Shown piece by piece: positions 1 through 5,151 of a stretch of DNA of 5,151 nt. The DNA is from Caldilineaceae bacterium (GTDB lineage: Bacteria > Chloroflexota > Anaerolineae > Caldilineales > Caldilineaceae): the NCBI GenBank assembly GCA_028819675.1, contig JAPPKT010000507.1, forward strand, positions 1-5,151, in the 5' to 3' direction. The position numbers and the translations under genes were made by a program. Numbering within the stretch: the stretch's first letter is position 1; each line of letters starts with the position of its first letter. A model generated the notes under the pieces. That model worked only from the letters and a program-made list of their open reading frames with translations. It was not told the DNA's origin and searched no databases.

Positions 1-760
1 TTGCCAGCGAACGGACGCGTCCTTCGGTGCCGATGAGATCGAACTCCCATGGCGCAGTGCCGGTGGGCATGGCGCGAATGTAGCCGCGTACTCCGTTGTC
101 GAAAGCCAGGTAGCCGTTGCCCCTCAGGTCTTCCTCGCCGGCTGCTTCTTCGTCCGACTCCATTTCGCCGAAAACCCACTGCACGTCGGCGTCGACGAGA
201 TAGCGCATCGTGTCAATGGCGTGGCTGCCGTTGTGAGAGATGTGGCACTCGGCGTAGGCGGTTATATGCAGGAGCTCGCCCAATTGTCCGTCTTTGGCCA
301 TACGGCGCGCTTCCGTCAAGAAGGGGTTGTGGCGTCGCGAGCAGTTTACGGCGATGGCAACACCCTTGCGGGCGCTGAGATCGATGACGGCGTCGGCTTC
401 GGCCAGGCTCAAGGTGAACGGCTTTTCGGCCCAGATTGCCTTTACGCCGGCCTCTATTGCATCCTGCATCATGGCGGCCCGATGGCGGGCGGTCGTGCAT
501 ACGCTGACGAAATCCGGCCGTTCCGCTGCCAGCATGTCCCGGTAGTCGCTATAGATGTGCTCGGAAGACAGGCCCCATCGATCGGCGAAGATGGCGGCTT
601 GCTCGGCATGGAGGTCGGCGCCGGCGACCAGTTCGGTGTGAGGGGAGGCCACGTAGCTGGGCGCATGGCAGTAGGGCAGAAATATGGAGCCGCCCTGCTG
701 AATTTCATCGTCAAATGTGCTGCCCATGCGTCCCAGACCGATAACCGCTGCTCTGTACAT
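1..760 (-). CDS. Gfo/Idh/MocA family NAD(P)-dependent oxidoreductase, C-terminus cut by window edge
   Basis: The reverse strand reads open from an ATG at 760-758 to the left edge, giving 253 residues with no stop. Family members usually have about 330-380, so roughly a quarter to a third is missing. The start MYRAAVIGLGRMGS carries the Rossmann GxGxxG motif (residues 8-13) that binds the dinucleotide. AEKPF at 111-115 is the family's EKP motif, with the lysine (K113) normally at the active site. SHNGSHAIDTMRYL is typical of the substrate-site helix, with H180 and D183. The later part enters the C-terminal alpha/beta domain. A strong GGAGGG lies just upstream of the start. Known for the family: oxidation or reduction of sugars, inositols or related polyols in the cytoplasm. 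The substrate cannot be told from sequence. It is divergent from the next oxidoreductase and clearly not a recent duplicate of it, because their N-termini and active-site surroundings differ. Gene identity at family level is very secure. Confidence 0.93.
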   Translation of the reverse strand, partial: MYRAAVIGLGRMGSTFDDEIQQGGSIFLPYCHAPSYVASPHTELVAGADLHAEQAAIFADRWGLSSEHIYSDYRDMLAAERPDFVSVCTTARHRAAMMQDAIEAGVKAIWAEKPFTLSLAEADAVIDLSARKGVAIAVNCSRRHNPFLTEARRMAKDGQLGELLHITAYAECHISHNGSHAIDTMRYLVDADVQWVFGEMESDEEAAGEEDLRGNGYLAFDNGVRGYIRAMPTGTAPWEFDLIGTEGRVRSLA

Positions 761-765
761 GAAAT

Positions 766-771
766 CCCTCC
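766..771 (-). promoter_or_regulatory. Ribosome binding site of the leftward oxidoreductase
   Basis: On the minus strand GGAGGG precedes the ATG at 760 by 5 nt. It supports this start and shows that the leftward reading frame is a real gene even though its stop lies outside the window. Confidence 0.8.
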
Positions 772-824
772 GGGGACAGATTTGTGCTCGAATAGAGAAG
801 GAAGTTGCTGGGATACGCGGCAGG

Positions 825-853
825 TTGACACGCGGTAGAATCACCTTTACGAT
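825..853 (+). promoter_or_regulatory. Candidate sigma-70-type promoter for the oxidoreductase-glucosidase operon
   Basis: A perfect TTGACA -35 (825-830) is followed after 17 nt by TACGAT (848-853), a 4-of-6 match to TATAAT. Transcription would start near 860, leaving a leader of about 180 nt before the ATG at 1039. The spacing is ideal and the region is AT-richer than its surroundings. The weak -10 and the near-palindrome overlapping it would fit a regulated promoter. This is prediction from consensus only. Confidence 0.5.
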
Positions 854-865
854 ATGCTAGCGTAT
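852..865. promoter_or_regulatory. Near-palindromic operator-like site over the -10/start region
   Basis: ATATGCTAGCGTAT is a 14-bp dyad centred on GCTAGC with a single mismatched pair (855/862). It overlaps the -10 and the predicted start of the rightward promoter, where a repressor would block transcription. No regulator gene is in the window, so the binding protein is unknown. Chance occurrence is possible for a dyad of this size. Confidence 0.3.
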
Positions 866-915
866 TCTTCCAATTTGCGCTACCGCGATTGATGCCGCCG
901 TCCACGCCATTTGAG

Positions 916-925
916 GACTATAGTC
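916..925. repeat. Perfect 10-bp palindrome GACTATAGTC
   Basis: GACTATAGTC equals its own reverse complement. It contains TATAGT (919-924), a 5-of-6 match to a -10 box, but no acceptable -35 lies 16-18 nt upstream. It may be an operator half-pair or a second weak promoter, or chance. Confidence 0.25.
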
Positions 926-943
926 TGAATCATCCTTGGCCGG

Positions 944-998
944 GGTGGCTTGCTGGCACGCCCGAATAGGGCGTCGACTTCAAAGTGGCGGCGCCACC
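944..998 (+). promoter_or_regulatory. Structured 5' leader with two hairpins and an alternative pairing
   Basis: Two perfect GC-rich stems lie in the leader of the rightward operon: ACGCCC/GGGCGT (958-963 with 969-974, loop GAATA) and GTGGC/GCCAC (985-989 with 993-997, 3-nt loop). GGTGGC at 944-949 is fully complementary to GCCACC at 993-998, so it could pair there instead, enclosing the first hairpin and excluding the second. No T-run follows either hairpin, so neither is a standard intrinsic terminator. I do not recognise a known riboswitch. A cis-regulatory role is inferred from geometry alone. Confidence 0.3.
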
Positions 999-1024
999 GA
1001 CGAACCTGTCACGCACTCTTCAGT

Positions 1025-1030
1025 GGAGGT
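1025..1030 (+). promoter_or_regulatory. Ribosome binding site deciding the ATG at 1039
   Basis: GGAGGT sits 8 nt upstream of the ATG at 1039. An in-frame upstream ATG at 985 would add 18 residues of non-family sequence ahead of the beta strand EVHAALLGL and lies inside the second leader hairpin without a ribosome site. The start at 1039 is therefore preferred. Confidence 0.85.
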
Positions 1031-1038
1031 CAGTCCCG

Positions 1039-2109
1039 ATGCAAGAAGTACACGCAGCCCTCTTAGGTCTATCCCATCCCCACTCGTTGGCCCACTTGCG
1101 CACGCTCCAGGCGGTTTCGGAGGTTGCCAGCATTGTCCTCTGGGACCCGGACGAGACTCTCTTGAAGACGACCCAGGAGGACCAGGGAGAGAAGGTCAGC
1201 GCGACAACTACCGATTTGGGGTCAGTACTGGCAGAGGAGGAGATCCTGTTTGTGGTGGCGGCGTTGCGCAACGACCTGGGCCCGCCGATCTTCACTCGCG
1301 CCCTGGAGGCGGGCAAGCACGTAATCACCGACAAGCCGATCGGCAAGACCGCTGTAGAAAGCGCGGAAGTCGCGGCTGTAGCCAAGCGCGAGGGGTGCAA
1401 ACTGGGCGTCTTTTACCAGAACCGAGCCTTGCCTCCGATCCAAGACGCCCGGCGCATTGTCGAGCAGGGTTTGATCGGCGAGCTTGTCTCGGTTGAGATG
1501 CGCATGGTGACGACTCAGGTGCAGGTACGGGATCCCAGTCACTGGCTCTTCAATATGGATAAAGCCGGCGGTGGGATCCTCTCGTGGTTGGGCTGTCATT
1601 ATATCGATCAGATCCTGAATATCACGCAGGACGAGATCGTGTCGGTGGCGGCACAGATTGCGACGCGCAGCGGCGAGGATATCGACGTGGAGGATGTGGC
1701 CGCGCTGTCGTTGGGGTTTGCCTCGGGCGCGGTCGGCACATTTCACGCAGGCTACATGCTGGCGATGAGCGGAGGCGGTTATCACAACGTTGGCGGTTAT
1801 GACACGTACGTCAGCGTCAACGGCCGTCTGGGACGTATCACCTACAGCTCTAACGGCACGCCGACCAGCATACAGGTCGAAAGCACACATCCGAGTTGGG
1901 CGACAGCGCCGCGGCGCACATTTGACTACACGTTCGGGGATTCGCCGGCCTACGGCGGCGCCTCGGGCGAGACGTTCCTGCGTGCTTTTATCAGTGCCTG
2001 CCAAGGGAAGGGCGAGCCACTGACGACGGGCGAGGATGCTGTACGCGTCGCCAAAGTGGTGGACGCGGCGTACGAGTCGAGCCGCAGCGGACGGCGAGTT
2101 GAAATCTGA
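1039..2109 (+). CDS. Gfo/Idh/MocA family oxidoreductase with HPH-type N-terminal loop
   Basis: The product has 356 residues, full length for the family. The first strand and loop read ALLGLSHPHSLAHLRTL (7-23), so the usual GxGxxG is replaced by a GxSHPH loop, as in one branch of the family. The strand SIVLWDPD (31-38) ends in the acidic residues expected near the cofactor ribose. TDKP at 97-100 is the D-variant of the EKP motif, with K99 as the likely active-site lysine. GGGILSWLGCHYIDQI (177-192) gives the conserved H187 and D190 of the substrate helix. The C-terminal domain ends with the helix GEDAVRVAKVVDAAYES, typical of these enzymes. No signal peptide or membrane segment is seen, so it should be cytoplasmic. 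Known for the family: NAD(P)-linked oxidation or reduction of sugars, inositols or glycosides. The substrate is unknown. It lies 15 nt ahead of the glucosidase gene and is probably co-transcribed with it. Confidence 0.93.
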   Translation: MQEVHAALLGLSHPHSLAHLRTLQAVSEVASIVLWDPDETLLKTTQEDQGEKVSATTTDLGSVLAEEEILFVVAALRNDLGPPIFTRALEAGKHVITDKPIGKTAVESAEVAAVAKREGCKLGVFYQNRALPPIQDARRIVEQGLIGELVSVEMRMVTTQVQVRDPSHWLFNMDKAGGGILSWLGCHYIDQILNITQDEIVSVAAQIATRSGEDIDVEDVAALSLGFASGAVGTFHAGYMLAMSGGGYHNVGGYDTYVSVNGRLGRITYSSNGTPTSIQVESTHPSWATAPRRTFDYTFGDSPAYGGASGETFLRAFISACQGKGEPLTTGEDAVRVAKVVDAAYESSRSGRRVEI

Positions 2110-2113
2110 GAGC

Positions 2114-2117
2114 GGAG
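2114..2117 (+). promoter_or_regulatory. Ribosome binding site for the GTG start at 2125
   Basis: GGAG (within GGAGAGAG) lies 7 nt before the GTG at 2125, inside the 15-nt gap after the oxidoreductase stop. The first in-frame ATG (2203) falls just before the conserved [10 protein letters not shown] segment and has no ribosome site, so GTG is the better start. Confidence 0.65.
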
Positions 2118-2124
2118 AGAGTTT

Positions 2125-4857
2125 GTGACTTCTAGAACCGGAACGCTTTCAAGGGTTAACATACCGCAAACCGCGGAACATAAGCGCCTGGAATGGTACC
2201 GAATGCGGAAGAACAACTGGAAGCATTGGGGACCTTATCTGAGCGAAAGGGCTTGGGCCACGGTTCGGGAGGACTACAGCCACAACGGTGACTGCTGGAG
2301 TTACTTTACACACGATCAGGCTCGTAGCCGGGCCTACCGCTGGAATGAAGACGGGCTGGCAGGCATATGCGATCGCAATCAGTACCTCTGCCTCGCCATT
2401 GCCTTGTGGAACGGCAATGACCCGATCCTGAAAGAGCGGTTGTTCGGGCTGACCGGTCCAGAGGGCAACCACGGCGAGGATGTGAAGGAATACTACTACT
2501 ATCTGGATAGCACGCCGACACACAGCTACATGAAAATGCTTTACAAGTACCCCCAGGCTGCTTTCCCCTACGGTCAGGTGGTGGAGGAAAACCGCTGGCG
2601 CGGGTACGATGACGACGAGTACGAGCTTCTGGATACGGGTGTTTTTGACGAGAACCGCTACTTCGACGTCGTGGTCGAGTATGCCAAGGCAGATGAGAAC
2701 GATATTCTCGCCCGCGTCACGGTGACAAATCGAGGACCGGAAGGGGCACGTTTTCATCTGATGCCAACGCTGTGGTTCCGGAACACCTGGAGCTGGGGGT
2801 ATGAGAAGGGGCCTCTGGGCGATGTAGATGAGCAGCCACGGCTGTCGCGACAACCGGGCCCGAACGGCATCCTGACACTGGGCATAGAGCACCCCGTCCT
2901 GGGGCCCTACCACTTTTGGGTTGAGGATGCCCGAGAAATCCTATTCACCGAAAACGATTCGAATTCAGCTTTGCTCTTCGGCATGCCCAACCGGACGCCC
3001 TACGTGAAGGATGCATTTCACCGTTTTGTCATCAACGGTGAACACGAGGCGATCAATCCGGCGGAACAGGGCACAAAGGCGGCAGCCCACTATTTCGATT
3101 TCATTCCGGCAGGTGGGTCCAGGGTGTATCGCTGGCGCCTGTCCAATCTTAGCCACCGCCACCCGTTTGGCAGAGGGTTCGAAAGAGCGTTTCGTCAGCG
3201 GATCACCGAGTCGGACGAGTTCTACAGGGCGATACAGAAAAAGGGCCTGAGCAAGGATGAACTCCGGGTTCAGCGCCAGGCACTGGCGGGTATGTTGTGG
3301 ACGAAACAGCTCTATTACTATGACATCCCTCAATGGTTGCGGGGGGATCCGATCCTGCCGGCGCCGGAATGGCGCCGGAACGGCCGCAACGGCGACTGGG
3401 ACCATCTTCATAATTTCGACGTGATTTCGATGCCGGACAAGTGGGAGTACCCATGGTACGCCACCTGGGATACCGGCTTTCATTGCATTCCGCTTGCCCT
3501 GGTGGATGCAGACTACGCGAAGCGCCAGTTAACGCTCTCCACTCGCGAGTGGTATATGCATCCAAACGGCGCCTTGCCTGCCTACGAGTGGCACTTTGGC
3601 GACGTTAATCCGCCGGTGCACGCCTGGGCAGTGTGGCGGGTCTACAAGATCGATGCCCGCCAAAGCGGCGTTCCTGATAGACCGTTCCTGGAGAGCCTTT
3701 TTCACAAACTGTTGCTTAACTTCACATGGTGGGTCAATCGGAAAGACCTGGATGGCAACAATGTCTTCCAGGGCGGATTCCTGGGGCTGGACAACATCAG
3801 TGTCTTTGACCGCAGCGCAGGCCTGCCCGAAGGCGGCCACATCGATCAGTCGGACGGCACCGCGTGGATGGGTTTCTATTGTCTGATGATGATGAAGATC
3901 GCCCTAGAGCTTGGAGAGCAGGACTCGGTATATCATGGTATTTCAACAAACTTCTCCGTCTACCAGGATATGGCAACCAAGTTCTTCGAGCACTTTTTGC
4001 GTATCGCAACTGCGATGAATGAAGATCGTGGCGGAGGGGCTTCCCTGTGGGACGAGAAGGACCGGTTCTATTACGACCTGCTGCATTTGCACGACGGTAC
4101 TCTGATCCCTTTGAAAGTTCGGTCAATGGTTGGGCTGATACCACTGTTTGCGGTTGAGACGCTGGAACCGCGATTGATGGCCTCGTTGCCGGAGTTCAAC
4201 CGACGTACTCACTGGTTCATTGAGAACAGGCCGCGATTGGCATCGACAATCAGCAGTATCGACGCACCGGGCGTGGGACAGCGTTACCTGACCTCGCTCT
4301 TGTCACGAGACAAACTGGAGAGCATATTACGCTACCTTTTGGACGAGGACGAGTTTCTTTCTCCTTATGGGATTCGATCGCTTTCCAAGATTCATGAGAA
4401 GCATCCCTATCACGTGCACGTCGGCGAGCGGACTTTTGAGATTCAGTATGAACCGGCCGAATCGCGCTCAGGGATGTATGGCGGCAACTCAAACTGGCGC
4501 GGTCCAGTCTGGTTTCCCATCAACTTCCTGATTATCGAGAGCCTGCAGCGCTTTCACCACTACTATGGGGACTCTCTGAAAGTAGAGTGCCCAACGGGTT
4601 CAGGCGTCCTGATGACTCTGGACGAGGTGGCCGTTGAATTGTCCCGCAGGCTAATGCGGCTTTTCCTGCGCAACGAGAAGGGCGGGCGGCCATTTAATGG
4701 TGACACGCCAATCTTGCAGGAGGACCCCCACTGGCGGGACCACATTTTGTTTCACGAATACTTTAACGGTGACAATGGTTCCGGTTTGGGGGCAAGCCAC
4801 CAGACAGGCTGGACGGGCCTGGTGGCGAAACTGTTGCAGCAGTCTGGCGGGAATTGA
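2125..4857 (+). CDS. GH63/MGH1-like glucosidase, 910 residues
   Basis: The protein matches from memory a conserved bacterial family of about 900 residues, annotated as glucosidase or MGH1-like glycoside hydrolase (clan of GH63, (alpha/alpha)6 barrel). The N-terminal part has WGPYL (35-39), TVREDYS (46-52), [11 protein letters not shown] (63-73), [10 protein letters not shown] (102-111), [15 protein letters not shown] (114-128) and WFRNTWSWG (217-225). The barrel starts near 385, with [14 protein letters not shown] (436-449), PAYEW (485-489), [10 protein letters not shown] (493-502), GGFLGLDN (550-557) and [11 protein letters not shown] (788-798). By analogy with GH63/GH37 enzymes, D556 in GLDN would be the general acid and E878 in FHEYF, before GWTGL (895-899), the general base. 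Both are present, so it looks active. No signal peptide or membrane segment is seen, implying a cytoplasmic inverting alpha-glucosidase-like enzyme on imported substrate. The exact substrate is unknown. The gene is uninterrupted, starts with GTG and follows the oxidoreductase by 15 nt, probably as an operon. Confidence 0.92.
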   Translation: MTSRTGTLSRVNIPQTAEHKRLEWYRMRKNNWKHWGPYLSERAWATVREDYSHNGDCWSYFTHDQARSRAYRWNEDGLAGICDRNQYLCLAIALWNGNDPILKERLFGLTGPEGNHGEDVKEYYYYLDSTPTHSYMKMLYKYPQAAFPYGQVVEENRWRGYDDDEYELLDTGVFDENRYFDVVVEYAKADENDILARVTVTNRGPEGARFHLMPTLWFRNTWSWGYEKGPLGDVDEQPRLSRQPGPNGILTLGIEHPVLGPYHFWVEDAREILFTENDSNSALLFGMPNRTPYVKDAFHRFVINGEHEAINPAEQGTKAAAHYFDFIPAGGSRVYRWRLSNLSHRHPFGRGFERAFRQRITESDEFYRAIQKKGLSKDELRVQRQALAGMLWTKQLYYYDIPQWLRGDPILPAPEWRRNGRNGDWDHLHNFDVISMPDKWEYPWYATWDTGFHCIPLALVDADYAKRQLTLSTREWYMHPNGALPAYEWHFGDVNPPVHAWAVWRVYKIDARQSGVPDRPFLESLFHKLLLNFTWWVNRKDLDGNNVFQGGFLGLDNISVFDRSAGLPEGGHIDQSDGTAWMGFYCLMMMKIALELGEQDSVYHGISTNFSVYQDMATKFFEHFLRIATAMNEDRGGGASLWDEKDRFYYDLLHLHDGTLIPLKVRSMVGLIPLFAVETLEPRLMASLPEFNRRTHWFIENRPRLASTISSIDAPGVGQRYLTSLLSRDKLESILRYLLDEDEFLSPYGIRSLSKIHEKHPYHVHVGERTFEIQYEPAESRSGMYGGNSNWRGPVWFPINFLIIESLQRFHHYYGDSLKVECPTGSGVLMTLDEVAVELSRRLMRLFLRNEKGGRPFNGDTPILQEDPHWRDHILFHEYFNGDNGSGLGASHQTGWTGLVAKLLQQSGGN

Positions 4858-4890
4858 GAAGTCGAGTGCCCCAGGGGTCGAAGTCCTAAT

Positions 4891-4906
4891 GTTACTGAAT
4901 TGTAAC
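4891..4906. repeat. Inverted repeat GTTAC-N6-GTAAC
   Basis: A perfect 5-bp dyad with a 6-nt AT-rich spacer lies 34 bp after the glucosidase stop. It has the shape of a regulator binding site but is short enough to arise by chance. Confidence 0.2.
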
Positions 4907-4985
4907 TACTTAGCCATGTTCTGTGTGTGCACTGTGTGCGGTCTGTCTGGAGGGAATATACCGTCAGTATTTCTGTAGCGGGCTG

Positions 4986-4999
4986 GCGATGGTCATCGC
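4986..4999. repeat. Inverted repeat GCGATG-GT-CATCGC
   Basis: Two perfect 6-bp arms are separated by 2 nt. The spacer is too short for a good RNA hairpin, so a DNA-binding site for a dimeric regulator of the next gene is the more natural reading. No regulator is visible and the function is unproven. Confidence 0.3.
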
Positions 5000-5064
5000 G
5001 GTGAACGTTGGGCATATATGGGAGTTGCCTCGCCTGTCTTGCCTGCGCTGGTACATACTCGGTA

Positions 5065-5080
5065 CCCGCCAAGACGCGGG
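5065..5080. repeat. Small GC hairpin CCCGC-N6-GCGGG
   Basis: CCCGC (5065-5069) pairs with GCGGG (5076-5080) around the loop CAAGAC, and the flanking TA/TA can extend the stem past a GG bulge. No T-run follows, so it is not a standard terminator on the plus strand. It could be part of the leader of the next gene. Confidence 0.25.
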
Positions 5081-5145
5081 GGTATGCCTGGCCGCCGCGG
5101 GTCGCCAAGGTCATATTGCCACACACTCGGTGCGGCGGGGGTTGT

Positions 5146-5151
5146 AGGAGA
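5146..5151 (+). promoter_or_regulatory. Probable ribosome binding site of a gene starting just past the window
   Basis: The window ends in AGGAGA preceded by GT, a strong Shine-Dalgarno match. This suggests that a rightward gene begins within about 5-10 nt beyond the edge and that the preceding stretch is its upstream region. Confidence 0.4.

Larger units (their letters stand above)
761..1038. promoter_or_regulatory. Divergent intergenic control region
   Basis: This 278-bp gap separates two divergently transcribed oxidoreductase genes. The middle (about 840-935) is visibly more AT-rich than the coding flanks. It holds a rightward promoter, two palindromes and a leader with hairpins, each listed separately. 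I found no convincing -35/-10 pair for the leftward gene. A TTGGAA on the minus strand at 876-871 is the best -35-like word, but no good -10 follows it. No small gene with a plausible ribosome site is seen here. Confidence 0.7.
4858..5151. other. Intergenic stretch without a convincing gene
   Basis: These 294 bases follow the glucosidase stop. The open frames here are short, cysteine-rich or overlap the glucosidase gene, lack ribosome sites and resemble no family. I find no hairpin followed by a T-run, so no standard terminator. Visible structure: a dyad GTTAC-TGAATT-GTAAC (4891-4906), a near-repeat of CTGTGTG words (4921-4939), the dyad GCGATG-GT-CATCGC (4986-4999) and a small hairpin at 5065-5080. 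No strong promoter is apparent. The closest -10-like words (TATACC at 4957, CATATAT at 5013) lack a matching -35. Confidence 0.6.

Noticed and set aside
221..838. 205-residue plus-strand open frame
   Set aside because: It lies opposite the leftward Gfo/Idh/MocA gene, whose reverse-strand reading shows clear family motifs. The plus-strand product has no recognisable domain.
936..1496. 186-residue plus-strand frame overlapping the start of the second oxidoreductase
   Set aside because: It is low-complexity glycine/arginine-rich, out of frame with the real gene, and lacks a ribosome site.
1222..2004. 260-residue minus-strand open frame opposite the second oxidoreductase
   Set aside because: It is arginine- and alanine-rich, has no family resemblance, and is explained by codon bias of the sense gene with GC-rich third positions.
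2149..2913. 254-residue minus-strand open frame opposite the glucosidase
   Set aside because: It overlaps strongly conserved sense-strand motifs ([22 protein letters not shown]), has no ribosome site and resembles no protein. It is an antisense shadow.
4869..4877. CCCCAGGGG after the glucosidase stop as a terminator
   Set aside because: The loop would be one base and no T-run follows, so it cannot form a standard terminator hairpin.
5068..5109. CGCCAAG occurring twice (5068 and 5103, with one flanking match) as a repeat array
   Set aside because: There are only two copies of a 7-bp word with unrelated flanks, which is expected by chance in GC-rich DNA.
4752..5126. 124-residue minus-strand frame over the end of the glucosidase
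   Set aside because: It runs about 100 bases into the conserved catalytic end of the sense gene and its composition is not protein-like.
4923..5147. 74-residue plus-strand frame in the right-hand gap
   Set aside because: It has a GTG start without a ribosome site, unusual cysteine clustering from TGT/TGC repeats, and no recognisable family. It could be real, but nothing supports it.

Overview
The window comes from a bacterial chromosome of fairly high G+C (I estimate the high fifties percent by eye). Its genes are compact and Shine-Dalgarno led, and one has a GTG start. Two Gfo/Idh/MocA-type oxidoreductases beside a very large cytoplasmic GH63/MGH1-like glycoside hydrolase is a layout I associate with carbohydrate-degrading environmental bacteria (Chloroflexota, Planctomycetota, Poribacteria-like lineages). 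The sequence alone does not fix the taxon. I see no rRNA, tRNA, CRISPR array, insertion sequence or phage gene.

Layout. From the left edge to 760, on the minus strand, lies a Gfo/Idh/MocA oxidoreductase whose C-terminus is cut off by the window edge. Bases 761-1038 are a divergent control region. It holds a good rightward sigma-70-type promoter (TTGACA, 17 nt, TACGAT), a near-palindrome over its -10 and start region, a perfect 10-bp palindrome, and a leader of about 180 nt with two GC-rich hairpins and an alternative pairing. Rightward from 1039 come a second, distinct Gfo/Idh/MocA oxidoreductase (1039-2109) and, 15 nt later, a 910-residue GH63/MGH1-like glucosidase (GTG start, 2125-4857). 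These two probably form an operon. Bases 4858-5151 hold no convincing gene. They contain several short inverted repeats and end in an AGGAGA that looks like the ribosome binding site of a gene starting just outside the window.

How the genes may work together. The hydrolase has no signal peptide, so it should act on imported glucosides or oligosaccharides in the cytoplasm. The oxidoreductases would oxidise or reduce a sugar, inositol or glycoside using NAD(P). Divergent arrangement around one control region fits coordinated expression. Known oxidoreductive glycoside pathways that use Gfo/Idh/MocA enzymes (for example 3-keto-glycoside routes) are one possible reading, but no lyase, transporter or regulator is visible here, so the pathway and substrate are inference. 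The families are recognised. What is new, if anything, would be the combination, the hydrolase's substrate and the regulatory leader.
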